A DNA stretch of 64,000 bases. It comes from Ardenticatenaceae bacterium (GTDB lineage Bacteria > Chloroflexota > Anaerolineae > Promineifilales > Promineifilaceae). The notes below the pieces were generated by a model. The model worked only from the letters and a program-made list of their open reading frames with translations. It had not been told where the DNA came from and ran no database searches. Location of the stretch: the NCBI GenBank assembly GCA_020634245.1, contig JACKCC010000006.1, forward strand, positions 310,001 to 374,000, given 5' to 3'. The position numbers were made by a program, and so were the translations under genes. Below are positions 6,739-16,091 of this stretch, piece after piece (positions within the stretch are counted from its first letter, which is position 1; every line of letters begins with the position of its first letter).

Positions 6739-8992
6739 GCGCTAATTCATATAGCGGCAGCGTAATCGTAAATATGCTGCCTTTTCCGGATTCACTTTCT
6801 AGCTGGATACGGCCGTCTAGTAACTCAACGATCGAGCGGGCAATATACAGCCCCAATCCTACACCGCGAACATTGTAGTTCATCGCATTGCTGGCTCGGA
6901 AAAACCGATCAAACAAATGTGGCTGGTCGGCCGAGGCAATTCCAATTCCCGTATCAATGACAGCCAGGCGCGCTTCAGAATTTTCGACAAAAAGATGAAC
7001 AACAATACCGCCGGTTTGTGTGTAATTTTGGGCATTGCTCAAGAGAACTTCAATCGCCCAGTTTAGTTGATTGGGATCCGCATCGATCCAAACAGGTTCA
7101 TCTGGCAAATCAACTTCAAACGTCAAACCCTTACTTGTGATACGTTCCTTCCAAATTTCAGCAACTTTTTGGACCAAAGAAACAAAATCAACTTTCTGTT
7201 TCTCAATATTAAACGTTCCAGCCTGAATTTCCGAAATATTGATGAGTTGGTTGATATGCTGTTCCAGATGCAGACTATTCTTGCTGATCTTATCCAAAAA
7301 GCCAATATGGCGTTCATCGAGGTTGCCGTTGGCCGTCCTTTGCATCAGATCAGTATACACTTTTATGACCGTCAGCGGGGTACGAAGTTCATGCGAAATA
7401 CTGGTGATAAAAGCATCCTTTAACTGGTCGGCCTCGGCTTCACTGGTGATGTCGCGCAGCACAATGACTGTGCCGATTTGTTCACCGGTTGGCGTTGTAA
7501 CTGGGGCGGCCAGTGTACTTAAAATGCGGTTGCCTACCTGGTACCGTTTTGGCCCGCTGCTGGTGGTGGAAAGGAGCGATGGGGTTTCGGTTGAACTGGA
7601 CGCTCTGAAGCCGGGTGCTGTTAATTCGCGCATAGGTCCAGCGTTGAAATCATAAGACATATCGGCCAGTAATTTTTCGGCAGCCAAATTGGTCGTGATT
7701 ATTTGTTCGTCCATGTCCAAAACAATCACACCGTCAACGATACTATTGAGGACGGCTTCTAATTTGCTGGCCTGCTCGGTTAGTTCCTGATTTCTTTGGG
7801 CTAACGTGGCCGTCATGTAGTCGAAGGTCTGAGCCAGTTTGCCGATTTCGTCTTTGGTCTGGACACCTGAGCGGCGGTCTAAATCACCGGCCGTTACGGC
7901 CAGGGCGGTTTCAACCAGCCTGTCCACCGGTTTTACGATTCGTTGGGCAGTTAAGAAGCCGACGGCCAGTACGGCGATGGTTGCTCCGGCAAAAATCAGG
8001 CTGAATTGATTCCGGCTGGTGGCTAAAGCGGAAATGATGAAATTGCTGGATAAAGCCACGCTGAACATGCCGAAGGATTGTTCACGCAGCCGCCAATCGC
8101 CATAAGCCAGCAGGTAGTCTTGTTCTAAAAGGCTGACATCTCGTTCCAAAAAGCTGACGTCTCGTAATTGTGTTTGCTTAGAGGCATTTGCAATGACTTC
8201 CTGGTATTTTTCTGGTGTTTCGTTCAGGTCGGCGAGTCCGGTAATGGTTACAGGGTCTTCTGCACCGCCTAGAGTTGTATCAAGTACCTGTCCATTTTTG
8301 TCGTAAATGGTTACGCGGGCTACGGAGGCAATGGTTAAATCTTCGACCATTTGGCGCACTTCATCGCCGATCATAACGACGCCGACTTGTTCACCGTTCA
8401 GGAAGACCGGACCGATGGTGTACAGTACCAATTCGCCATCGGTTTCATGAAGGACTACTCGTTTGTCGCCAAATTCGTCGATTTCACCGGCTAGAACGCG
8501 TTGAACTTCAGAGATGTTCGATAAATCTTCGCCAGCGCTTTCAGCGGGAACGGCCGTTTCCACATTCGGTAACTGCTGCCAGCCATAAACCTCGATACCG
8601 GCCATGTTTAGCAATTTGACGACATGACTGTCGCTGTTGGCAATAATCTGGGGCACTAATCGGGCAAGTGCGGCGGCATCGGCATCGTTCAGAGCTTCAG
8701 GTACGCCAAAAGTACCGGCAACTGCGCGTAAAATTTGCAGCCGGTTTGCTTCATATTGAACTGTACTTTCCGCTACGCGACGTCCTGCATCTAAAAGCTG
8801 GTTATTAAACCGTTCTTGCAGGGAGCTTGCTACTAGATTACTGATAACAAATGTGCCAATGCCCGCAACAATTAAAGTGAGCATTAAGTATGGCAGGATA
8901 ATCTTTGTGCCAATACTTGGTTTTAGCTCGTACCATTTTTTGCTGCCAGGATCGCGCAGCGGGAGCGGCGACCCACTATTCATACTTGTCAT
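6725..8992 (-). CDS. Membrane sensor histidine kinase (extracytoplasmic sensor-HAMP-PAS-HisKA-HATPase)
   Basis: A 755-residue kinase. It has a membrane helix at about 29-52, an extracytoplasmic sensor of about 270 residues (Cache-like in size and position), a second helix at about 328-347, HAMP (KPVDRLVETALAVTAGDL), a PAS-type segment (SIVDGVIVLDMDEQIITTN), HisKA with the phospho-acceptor in ITSISHELRTPLTV, and HATPase boxes (SNAQNYTQTGG, DTGIGI, RGVGLGLYIARS). The sensor contains a small internal duplication (RDVSFLE RDVSLLE). No response regulator is adjacent. The next gene, overlapping by 14 bases, encodes a Pro/Thr-tailed membrane protein that may be part of the same sensing unit. Confidence 0.93.
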   Translation of the reverse strand: MTSMNSGSPLPLRDPGSKKWYELKPSIGTKIILPYLMLTLIVAGIGTFVISNLVASSLQERFNNQLLDAGRRVAESTVQYEANRLQILRAVAGTFGVPEALNDADAAALARLVPQIIANSDSHVVKLLNMAGIEVYGWQQLPNVETAVPAESAGEDLSNISEVQRVLAGEIDEFGDKRVVLHETDGELVLYTIGPVFLNGEQVGVVMIGDEVRQMVEDLTIASVARVTIYDKNGQVLDTTLGGAEDPVTITGLADLNETPEKYQEVIANASKQTQLRDVSFLERDVSLLEQDYLLAYGDWRLREQSFGMFSVALSSNFIISALATSRNQFSLIFAGATIAVLAVGFLTAQRIVKPVDRLVETALAVTAGDLDRRSGVQTKDEIGKLAQTFDYMTATLAQRNQELTEQASKLEAVLNSIVDGVIVLDMDEQIITTNLAAEKLLADMSYDFNAGPMRELTAPGFRASSSTETPSLLSTTSSGPKRYQVGNRILSTLAAPVTTPTGEQIGTVIVLRDITSEAEADQLKDAFITSISHELRTPLTVIKVYTDLMQRTANGNLDERHIGFLDKISKNSLHLEQHINQLINISEIQAGTFNIEKQKVDFVSLVQKVAEIWKERITSKGLTFEVDLPDEPVWIDADPNQLNWAIEVLLSNAQNYTQTGGIVVHLFVENSEARLAVIDTGIGIASADQPHLFDRFFRASNAMNYNVRGVGLGLYIARSIVELLDGRIQLESESGKGSIFTITLPLYELAHEPA

Positions 8993-9221
8993 AATACAGG
9001 ATATGGTTTCCTATGGTCAAGCATACGTATCATCAATATAGTTAACATGACGTGAATTACAACGATTATTAAGAAAAGGTCGGGCTTTGTGAATGGAGAG
9101 TGAAAGTGCTGCGATGGTTTAGGCTGTTTATTCGTATAAATTGTGTTAAAACGGTTGCCCGTCATAGGTAACAGGTGTATATTGGATGGTTAATCCCAAA
9201 AATTTGTGAGATGGGTGAAAC

Positions 9222-9626
9222 ATGACTGTGAGTGAACCTGAATTAATTACAATTATCGAAGGACCAACTCCTGAATTTCAACCAACGCCACAACGTTGGT
9301 TACAATCTATTTACGAAGGACCCGATGATCAGGCGGTGGCGTTTTGTCAGCTTCGGACGGGGAATGGCTCTGACATCATCGCTCGCTGCCAAAATGCCTG
9401 GCGTGAAAATCGCCCGGTTAAGCTGGATTTTCCCGATGAAATTCGGATGCGGCAGCAGGTAGATGTGGTAGCCATGCGGTTGGATGAGATTGATGAAGGC
9501 CAGGTACTGCATTTATGGGTAGCCTTGCCTTACGAGTTGGTCGGTGTTGAAGACTTTGACAACGGCGATTTTGATGACTTTGATGAGGATTATGACGATG
9601 AGGATGATGGCCTGGATTATCTTTGA
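9222..9626 (+). CDS. Conserved hypothetical small protein with acidic tail
   Basis: A 134-residue soluble protein that I do not recognise. The first 100 residues look folded, with alternating strands (VDVVAMRLDEIDEGQVLHLWVALPYELVG). The last 30 are almost entirely Asp/Glu/Phe/Tyr/Gly (for example DFDDFDEDYDDEDDG), an acidic tail as seen in proteins that bind basic partners. It is divergent from the kinase upstream (230-base gap) and is followed by a clear terminator, so it forms its own transcription unit. Confidence 0.7.
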   Translation: MTVSEPELITIIEGPTPEFQPTPQRWLQSIYEGPDDQAVAFCQLRTGNGSDIIARCQNAWRENRPVKLDFPDEIRMRQQVDVVAMRLDEIDEGQVLHLWVALPYELVGVEDFDNGDFDDFDEDYDDEDDGLDYL

Positions 9627-9682
9627 TTAACGGCCGTTCACCTGACCATCTTTTCTTTTGCAAATTTATGAGTTTTTAGGAA

Positions 9683-9719
9683 CGTAAAACGTAGCGATGG
9701 GGTTGCGTTTTACGTTTTT
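9683..9719 (+). terminator. Rho-independent terminator after the acidic-tail gene
   Basis: A 9-bp stem (CGTAAAACG at 9683, CGTTTTACG at 9706) with a 14-base loop is followed by TTTTTG, 57 bases after the stop codon at 9626. Confidence 0.8.
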
Positions 9720-9737
9720 GTTTTCTGGGAGAGTGTC

Positions 9738-10523
9738 GTGGCGTATCAACATATTTTGTTTTCCCAAAGCGATGGAACTGCGATTATCACCTTAAATCGA
9801 CCGGAAACGCTCAATGCGTTTACGGAAACGATGATTTTGGAGACGACGGATGCTTTTAAGCAGGCCGGTCAGGAGCCATCGGTGCGCTGTATAGTGATTA
9901 CGGGCAACGGCCGTGCCTTCTCATCCGGTCAGGATTTAGCCGAGGTACAGGAAAAGAGCGGACAGTTTTCGATTGGTGAGCATTTGCGGCGGGGTTACAA
10001 CCAACTGATCCAACAGATGGTCAGCCTGGAAAAGCCGATTATCGGGGCTATCAATGGCATTGCTGCCGGAGCGGGCTGTGGCGTCGCCCTGGCCACTGAC
10101 ATCCGTATTGCCGCGGACAAGGCCAGCTTCATGTTGGCATTCAGCAAAGTAGGGCTGGTTCCGGATAGTGGATTAAATTGGCTGCTGCCGCGGATTGTGG
10201 GTTACGCCCGCGCCTATGAAATGGCAGTCACAGCGGCCAAAATTCCTGCCGACCAGGCGTTGGTCTGGGGCATGGTGAATCGGGTTGTACCGCAGGCGCA
10301 GTTGCTGGAAACCGCAGACGCCTGGGCCAGGCAGTTGGCAGCCGGTCCGACATTGGCTTTTGGACTGACTAAGCGGGCAATGAATCACGGCTGGACGATG
10401 AGTCTGGCTGAGACGTTGGAATATGAGGCGCATTTACAAGAAGTGTGCGGCCGTTCTGCCGATAATCAAGAAGGTGTACAGGCGTTTTTGCAAAAGCGGC
10501 CGCCACATTTTCAAGGGATGTAA
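9738..10523 (+). CDS. Enoyl-CoA hydratase/isomerase family protein (PaaG-like)
   Basis: A 261-residue crotonase-fold enzyme acting on acyl-CoA thioesters. The oxyanion-hole segments are FSSGQDL (61-67) and INGIAAGAGCGVALA (105-119). At the active site it has VPDSGLNWLLPR (141-152) rather than the two glutamates of classical hydratases. An Asp in PDSG followed by WLLPR is typical of PaaG-type ring-1,2-epoxyphenylacetyl-CoA isomerases and related double-bond isomerases. It starts with GTG, preceded by GGGAGA. No other phenylacetate genes are nearby, so the exact reaction is uncertain. The mechanosensitive channel gene starts 8 bases downstream. Confidence 0.88.
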   Translation: MAYQHILFSQSDGTAIITLNRPETLNAFTETMILETTDAFKQAGQEPSVRCIVITGNGRAFSSGQDLAEVQEKSGQFSIGEHLRRGYNQLIQQMVSLEKPIIGAINGIAAGAGCGVALATDIRIAADKASFMLAFSKVGLVPDSGLNWLLPRIVGYARAYEMAVTAAKIPADQALVWGMVNRVVPQAQLLETADAWARQLAAGPTLAFGLTKRAMNHGWTMSLAETLEYEAHLQEVCGRSADNQEGVQAFLQKRPPHFQGM

Positions 10524-10531
10524 AGTGGAAA

Positions 10532-11374
10532 ATGAATACGGCATCAATTTGGGAATGGTTTTCTGAGCACGGGGTTGCAATTTTAGGGATTCTTTTTGTT
10601 TCTGCTTTAGCCTATTGGCTGCTTGGCATGATTACCCGCTCGTTGAGTAAACGTATTCAGCAGATGGATAATGAGGAAGACAGTGAGCTAGATAAACGGA
10701 CAGAGACAATTTTCCGGGTGGTGCGCAGTACGGGGATTGTGCTGATTGTGAGTACGGCCGTTCTCATGGTCCTAACCGAGTTAGGAGTGGCGGTAACACC
10801 AGTGCTGGCCAGTGTTGGCTTTGTTGGGCTGGCGCTGGGTTTGGGGGCGCAAACATTGGTTGGCGACATCATCAGCGGTCTCTTTATCCTCATCGAAAAT
10901 CAATACACGGTGGGGGATTCAGTTGAGATTAATGGCATCGCCGGTAATGTGGAAGAAATGAACCTGCGAACGACAATGGTGCGCGATTTGTACGGCACGC
11001 GCCACATCATTCCCAACGGTGAAATCCGCGTGGTGTCCAACAAATCGCACGATTGGTCGCGTGCGGTGGTTGAAGTGGGCATTACGTATGATGCCGATGT
11101 CGATGCGGCGGCCGAGACGTTGAATGAGATTGGCCGGCAAATGATGGAGGATACGGCCGTTGCGCCTTTACTTTTGGAGCCGCCTGCTGTGACTGGAATA
11201 GAAGGACTGGATGATTGGGCTGTCAGGCTGCGCATCATGGCTAAAACTTTGCCGGGCGGGCAGTGGGCTGTAGAGCGTCATTTGCGCCGCCAGATTCGAC
11301 TGGTTCTTGCCAAAAAGGGCATTGATATTGCTTTTCCACGGCAGGATGTTATGGTATTGCCGTCAGCCGAGTAA
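10532..11374 (+). CDS. MscS-family mechanosensitive ion channel
   Basis: A 280-residue membrane protein of the small-conductance mechanosensitive channel family, which opens under membrane tension to release solutes during hypo-osmotic shock. Three helices precede the soluble vestibule. The pore helix region (VLASVGFVGLALGLGAQTLVGDIISG, about 90-115) has the Gly/Ala pattern of TM3. Then come the beta domain (IENQYTVGDSVEINGIAGNVEEMNLRTTMVRD, PNGEI) and a C-terminal alpha/beta part. It lies 8 bases after the hydratase gene, overlaps the convergent dehydrogenase gene by 12 bases at its 3' end, and is of normal length. Confidence 0.94.
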   Translation: MNTASIWEWFSEHGVAILGILFVSALAYWLLGMITRSLSKRIQQMDNEEDSELDKRTETIFRVVRSTGIVLIVSTAVLMVLTELGVAVTPVLASVGFVGLALGLGAQTLVGDIISGLFILIENQYTVGDSVEINGIAGNVEEMNLRTTMVRDLYGTRHIIPNGEIRVVSNKSHDWSRAVVEVGITYDADVDAAAETLNEIGRQMMEDTAVAPLLLEPPAVTGIEGLDDWAVRLRIMAKTLPGGQWAVERHLRRQIRLVLAKKGIDIAFPRQDVMVLPSAE

Positions 11375-12148
11375 GTTTGTGTGGCCGATGCCCCAGTCAA
11401 TAAGTCGGGGAAACAGCCGGTTACTGTGGGCGAAAAGCCAATCATACCAGGAAACGTAGACTTCGGTACGGCCGTAGCGGATGGCTTGAACTATGGCTCG
11501 TGCGACTCGTTCGGCAGGGATGCCTTTTATGCCCAGGCGGCTGCCGCCTTGTTGACCCAGTCGGGCGGCCGAAAATTCTGTGGTGGTCAGGCCAGGGTAG
11601 ACCAGGGTCACAATGATGTTTTCCCCTTTTAATTCCATACGCAGGCTGCGGCTGAGGAAGTTAACGGCCGTTTTGCTGGCACAATAAACCCCGCTGCCGG
11701 GTAACGGCCGTTGCCCCAAAATCGACGACACATTGATAATTTGACCGCCGCCTTGCCGTTTCATCTGCGCCACGGCCGCTTGGGTGGCTGCTATCAGTCC
11801 ATTGACGTTGGTGTTCCAAATGGTTTGCACGTCGGTCAGTGGCATCTCAGCCAACTGGCTGAGATGTCCTACTCCGGCGTTGTTGATGAGGACGTTGAGC
11901 CGCCCAAATTGACCGACTGTACGGGCTATCAGTTCCTGGGCAAAGGTGGGGTCTTGAATGTCCCCGGCAATGGCTAGAACCTGGCCGGGCGAATCAGCCA
12001 ATTCGCCCGCCAGAGCTTGCAGCCGTGCTTCCCGCCGGGCGATGATGACGATGTTAGCGCCTGATTGGGCGAGAGAAACGGCCGTTGCCCGGCCAATGCC
12101 AGCTGATGCACCGGTGATGATGATGGTACGGCCGTTTATTTCCATCAA
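11363..12148 (-). CDS. Short-chain dehydrogenase/reductase
   Basis: A 261-residue Rossmann-fold NAD(P)-dependent oxidoreductase. The cofactor motif TGASAGIG (12-19), NNAG (89-92), catalytic Ser in INVSSILG (about 141) and YCASK (Tyr155, Lys159) are present, so it should be active. Basic residues after the second strand (ARRE) favour NADP(H). The substrate is unknown. It is convergent with the MscS gene, and a half copy of the GAGCCTGTCGAAG repeat separates it from the patatin gene upstream. Confidence 0.92.
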   Translation of the reverse strand: MMEINGRTIIITGASAGIGRATAVSLAQSGANIVIIARREARLQALAGELADSPGQVLAIAGDIQDPTFAQELIARTVGQFGRLNVLINNAGVGHLSQLAEMPLTDVQTIWNTNVNGLIAATQAAVAQMKRQGGGQIINVSSILGQRPLPGSGVYCASKTAVNFLSRSLRMELKGENIIVTLVYPGLTTTEFSAARLGQQGGSRLGIKGIPAERVARAIVQAIRYGRTEVYVSWYDWLFAHSNRLFPRLIDWGIGHTNLLG

Positions 12149-12159
12149 CTTACAGCCTT

Positions 12160-12190
12160 GTCGAGGGCTGAGCCTGTCTAAGCCCGGTTA
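12160..12190. repeat. Half copy of the GAGCCTGTCGAAG repeat
   Basis: The left arm and loop of the palindrome seen at 3397 and 27769 occur here without the right arm, and with one change (CTGTCTAAG). Its last three bases (TTA) are the complement of the TAA stop codon of the patatin gene. Confidence 0.75.
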
Positions 12191-13216
12191 CTCACCCTCA
12201 ACCATTTTCCCTGCGGCCAGCCAGGCTTTCCGGGCGTCGTTGTAACCCATGGCGTACAAACGTTCATGCCCTTCCCGCGTATAACGAATAATTTGCTCCA
12301 CAGGAATCACCTCATTCGGCGCAACAATAACCGGATCAGGCAGTTCCTTGTATTTATTCTCCAAAATATCTGGAATGCCGTTGCCATCTTTATCTTCCAG
12401 ATTCACCTTTTCACCACGCAGTTGTTTCATCAATATTTCATTTGTCGCCCGTAGACGGGCATTTTCCACTTGCAGCCGTACCAAATCATTGATCCGGTGG
12501 AACATTTTCATGTCAGCCTGAAACGAGGCCAGCAGCGCCCATTCCAATGTCGTGCTGGCCGCTGTCAACAGATTGCGCGGCGTTTCGGCCGCTGTCTCAG
12601 CTTCGTCATCCCAGGGAGTCATAATGACTACCACAATCTCTTCTGCTCCGGCATCAATAGCCGGTCCCAACGGCGTATTGGCAACGGTAGCCCCATCCCA
12701 ATACAAATTTTCGTGCAATTGCGTGGCCGGATACACGATCGGGATCGAGCAACTGGCAATGATATGGTCCAGATTGATCGGTTCCTGGCGCATTTTGCTG
12801 GGGTAAACATCACTGCTGTTGCCAAACACATGTAGATGGCCGGTATTGACTTCCGTTGCCGTTACCCGCAAATGAGCCTTGGCCTCCTCGGAATTAATCC
12901 GGTCAAAATTGACCCAGCCCTCTCGCTGCAGCGTTTCTCGTAGTGGAGTCGTGTCCAGTAAATAATTGCCAGACAGGGGATTTAAGTGCGTCTTTTGGAC
13001 ATCACTGGTTTTCAGCCGCTGCCATAAAGCCCATAAAGAATGTGACGTGTGCCCGGAAGCAATCGCTGCACCATTCACCGCCCCAATGGACGTGCCAACG
13101 ACGACATCAGGCAGCCATTCATGCTCCTCCAAAAATCGCAGCACACCTACATGATAAGCGCCGCGCCCCCCGCCCCCGGATAAAACCAACGCCTTCTTTC
13201 TGCTTTCTGACAACAT
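12188..13216 (-). CDS. Patatin-like phospholipase
   Basis: A 342-residue serine lipase of the patatin/RssA type, with a Ser-Asp dyad: oxyanion loop GGGGRGAY (14-21), nucleophile elbow GTSIG (Ser43) and DGA (Asp174). The family hydrolyses acyl chains of phospholipids or glycolipids. There is no signal peptide, so it should be cytoplasmic or peripheral. The C-terminal part is charged and includes an EDKDGNGIPDILE segment that resembles an EF-hand-like calcium loop (about 270-285). It lies 27 bases after the histidine kinase gene on the same strand, so the two may be cotranscribed. Confidence 0.92.
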   Translation of the reverse strand: MLSESRKKALVLSGGGGRGAYHVGVLRFLEEHEWLPDVVVGTSIGAVNGAAIASGHTSHSLWALWQRLKTSDVQKTHLNPLSGNYLLDTTPLRETLQREGWVNFDRINSEEAKAHLRVTATEVNTGHLHVFGNSSDVYPSKMRQEPINLDHIIASCSIPIVYPATQLHENLYWDGATVANTPLGPAIDAGAEEIVVVIMTPWDDEAETAAETPRNLLTAASTTLEWALLASFQADMKMFHRINDLVRLQVENARLRATNEILMKQLRGEKVNLEDKDGNGIPDILENKYKELPDPVIVAPNEVIPVEQIIRYTREGHERLYAMGYNDARKAWLAAGKMVEGE

Positions 13217-13243
13217 TCGCCACCTCCAATTGTCTTAATAAAT

Positions 13244-15490
13244 CTAACCAATCAAAAAATCTGGGCGGCTGGACAAAATGGCTTCATTTTTGGCTTCCAT
13301 TTCTGGCGGCCGCAGCGGAAGAATGATATGAAACTGGCTTCCTGGCAGTAGTTGTTCATCCTCGCCTGCCGACTCAACCCAAATCTTACCGCCGTGTCCT
13401 TCGATAACCCCTTTGGCAATAGGCAGGCCAAGTCCTGGCCCAGCCCCCTTGAACTTGGTACTGCCGGTGGAATGGAGTTGTGTGTCACCAATGCGGAAGA
13501 ACTTTTCAAAAATCAAATCATGATAGCGGGGATCGATGCCGATACCTTGATCGGCCAGGATGATTTCGATGTATTCCTCTTTTCCATCATGGCTGGGGAC
13601 CAGCTCGGCTTCAAGTGAAATTAAACCATGATCAGGTGTGTATTTGATGGAATTGCCGATCAGGTTTGTAAATGCCTGCACCAGCCGTTTGAAATCAGCA
13701 TAAAGCGGCGGAACTGTGTCCAACCCTTTTGTTTTCCAGCTTATGTGCCGATCTTTGAGCGCAGTATTTAACGGTTCAACTGCCATGCGGACGATCATTT
13801 CTAATTTCGTTTCCATGAAGACCATGCGGAATCCTTCTGTGTCCAATTGGCTGGCATCCAGCATAGCGGTAATCAGCACATCCAACCGGTCACCGGCTCG
13901 AATAATATGGCTGATTATTTCACGGGTTTGCTCTCGGCTAAGGTCGGACTCTTCATTCATGGAGTTGAGAATGTCGGTGTATCCTTTTACTTGAGTAAGC
14001 GGGGTGCGCAGTTCATGCGAAGCAATCGTGATGAAGTCGGATTTGACGCGGTCCATGATTTCCAGCCTTTCGTTTTGACCGGTAAGATCGAGGTTTAGAC
14101 GGCGGATTTTTTCGTTTTGCTGGCCTAGTTCACTGTACAACCGGGCGTTTTGTAAGGCCACAACGGTTTGATCAGCCAAGATTTGCATGAGTTCCAATTC
14201 TCTGGGTTGGTAGGGCACTCCTGATTTTTTGGGGCCAATGGCGATGACGCCTTCCAGATTATTGGTGGCGATTACAGGCACGTAAACGTCCATAGCCATT
14301 TCCTGGAGCCAGCTGCGAATGACAGGATCAAGACCGGCATAATCCCGATTGAAATCCAGCTCGTATTGCAGTAGAGGCTGGTGCAATTGCGACAGGGCTT
14401 TGATAAAAAGGCTTTTGTGAGGAAGTTGCGTTTTTTGCCGATTGATAGCGCCTAATGCCGGAATGGGTTCGATGGCATAGCCGTCTTGATTGTTACTGAT
14501 GAGCATGAGTGCGCCGCGCTGTACATCGAGCAAATCGCTCAGGGTGCCGATGATGACGCGTGATAATTGTTGTACATCAAGGATTTGGTAAATATTTTGA
14601 CTGTAATGACGCAGTACCTGGCTGGTATCGACGCCTTCGCCAACCAGTAACTTTTGGAATGATTTTTCAATGAAGCGGCGAAAGGGAGCGTAGAAAATGA
14701 ACCCCAACACGACGGTGATGAGCATATAAACATAAGCAAAGGGGTGGTTCCGTGTCAGGTTTTGGACGATGAGAATGGTTGCTGTCAAGGGGAGCGCCGA
14801 GACAATCGTGATTAGAATGAAGGCCAGCGCGCTTTGGGATTGGGTACGAACGTCGATGATACGGTGGGATGAAACGGCATAGGTCAGGCCAAATACGCCA
14901 AGGAAGCGGACGATCTGCCCGGTTAATGTCAGGCCGGTGTAGTTAAAGAAAAAGAGTGCCTCTCCGGTGAAGATGAAGAGCAGCAAAATGAGCCAGAAGA
15001 GAAGCCGGTTGGCATGCCAGGGAAATGTCGTGCGCCGAAAGTCGCGCCAGGTGCGGGTGACGATGGTGCCGCTGAGGAGAAGCCAGGTGATGGTGGTGAC
15101 GAGGTCGCTGTAGCTGATAGTATAACGTGTGTAAGGGATATTGACGGTTTGAACCGGCAGGTAGATATCGAGGATGATGGTGGCAATGACGACGATGCCG
15201 CCAAAAAGTAACCAGAGTCGTCTTTGCGGCCAATCGACAAAGGCGGCGGTGGTTGCGCCGAGGAGGGTCAGGCCAATGAACAGGGCTTTGGCAGGCAGAT
15301 TGGCCGGATAGGGGATTTCCCGCGAGAAGAAGACGAGGAATTCCCATAAGACAGAAACGGCCAGGAAAGCGAATAAGGCTCTGGTCTGGCGCTGCTGCTG
15401 TTCACGCCGGGTAAAGGCGTAAAGCAGCAGGATTGTGTATCCGCTAGCAGCGGTCAGGGCGATGAGGGGGTTGATTTCGAGTAAGGACAT
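13244..15490 (-). CDS. Membrane histidine kinase with multi-TM sensor and GAF domain
   Basis: A 748-residue kinase. The first about 275 residues form roughly eight membrane helices (7TM-type sensor). A GAF domain (about 300-455) follows, then a coiled coil (LGQQNEKIRRLNLDLTGQN), HisKA with FITIASHELRTPLTQVKGYTD, and HATPase with NLIGNSIKYTPDHG, DQGIGI and GAGPGLGLPIAKG. There is no receiver domain and no adjacent response regulator. It contains no ACGGCCGT copies, unusual here for a gene of this length. It is probably cotranscribed with the patatin gene downstream. Confidence 0.93.
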   Translation of the reverse strand: MSLLEINPLIALTAASGYTILLLYAFTRREQQQRQTRALFAFLAVSVLWEFLVFFSREIPYPANLPAKALFIGLTLLGATTAAFVDWPQRRLWLLFGGIVVIATIILDIYLPVQTVNIPYTRYTISYSDLVTTITWLLLSGTIVTRTWRDFRRTTFPWHANRLLFWLILLLFIFTGEALFFFNYTGLTLTGQIVRFLGVFGLTYAVSSHRIIDVRTQSQSALAFILITIVSALPLTATILIVQNLTRNHPFAYVYMLITVVLGFIFYAPFRRFIEKSFQKLLVGEGVDTSQVLRHYSQNIYQILDVQQLSRVIIGTLSDLLDVQRGALMLISNNQDGYAIEPIPALGAINRQKTQLPHKSLFIKALSQLHQPLLQYELDFNRDYAGLDPVIRSWLQEMAMDVYVPVIATNNLEGVIAIGPKKSGVPYQPRELELMQILADQTVVALQNARLYSELGQQNEKIRRLNLDLTGQNERLEIMDRVKSDFITIASHELRTPLTQVKGYTDILNSMNEESDLSREQTREIISHIIRAGDRLDVLITAMLDASQLDTEGFRMVFMETKLEMIVRMAVEPLNTALKDRHISWKTKGLDTVPPLYADFKRLVQAFTNLIGNSIKYTPDHGLISLEAELVPSHDGKEEYIEIILADQGIGIDPRYHDLIFEKFFRIGDTQLHSTGSTKFKGAGPGLGLPIAKGVIEGHGGKIWVESAGEDEQLLPGSQFHIILPLRPPEMEAKNEAILSSRPDFLIG

Positions 15491-15614
15491 GGTCTAATTA
15501 TCTGTTAAATAATGGTTCAGGTTGCTAAGAGCCATCGTGTGTTTTTTTGTACTTCGCCGCACCTTGGGAATTGTAACGGCCGTATCTTACCATAGCAATT
15601 ACCATCCCTGCGAA

Positions 15615-15646
15615 ATAAAAAAGACGTGGGGAGGGCCACGTCTTTC
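15615..15646 (-). terminator. Terminator of tRNA-Ser
   Basis: On the minus strand the sequence forms AGACGTGG, a CCCTCC loop, CCACGTCT and then TTTTTT. It lies about 15 bases beyond the 3' end of the tRNA gene and is a strong intrinsic terminator. Confidence 0.9.
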
Positions 15647-15660
15647 TTTGCATCTGTCAG

Positions 15661-15746
15661 CGGAGAGGGCGGGATTCGAACCCGCGACCCCTTTCGGAGT
15701 ACACGATTTCCAATCGTGCGCACTAGACCAACTATGCGACCTCTCC
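15661..15746 (-). tRNA. tRNA-Ser(GGA)
   Basis: An 86-base class II tRNA. The acceptor stem GGAGAGG/CCTCTCC has discriminator G, the anticodon arm CACGA-TTGGAAA-TCGTG gives anticodon GGA, there is a long variable arm (TACTCCGAAAGGGGT), and the T arm is GCGGG-TTCGAAT-CCCGC. CCA is not encoded. It reads UCC/UCU serine codons. Confidence 0.96.
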
Positions 15747-15824
15747 GAATCGAAGGGGATTATAACAACCGCACAAAGGTTTGGCAAAGTGGAACCGGTA
15801 TCAATATTGAGGCGACAATCGCCG

Positions 15825-16091
15825 TCATCTTTCGTTGTTGACGTACCAATAGCTGGCGGCTAAAGCGATCCAGGCACCCAGGCTGGCACTGAGCAGGTGC
15901 AGTGCCCCCAATTTGAGCAGATTGATGTGGAATAAATCCCCCAGAAAGTGACCGATTGTGAAGCCAATCCAGGCGGCCAAGACGTAGAGCCAGATGCGGC
16001 GGGGCGGACCGCCAAGAATGAAATGAAAACCGGCTCCATAGGCTGTGGCCAGCAGGAAGCCGAGGATAATGCCGGATGCGGCTGGAATCAT
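15825..16091 (-). CDS. Small membrane protein coupled to mnmA
   Basis: An 88-residue hydrophobic protein with three predicted membrane helices (about 2-20, 30-52, 60-82) that I do not recognise. The start is set by an ATGA overlap: its ATG (16091) shares bases with the TGA stop of mnmA, so translation is coupled. That makes it the third gene of the desulfurase-mnmA operon. No motif suggests a function. Confidence 0.7.
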   Translation of the reverse strand: MIPAASGIILGFLLATAYGAGFHFILGGPPRRIWLYVLAAWIGFTIGHFLGDLFHINLLKLGALHLLSASLGAWIALAASYWYVNNER

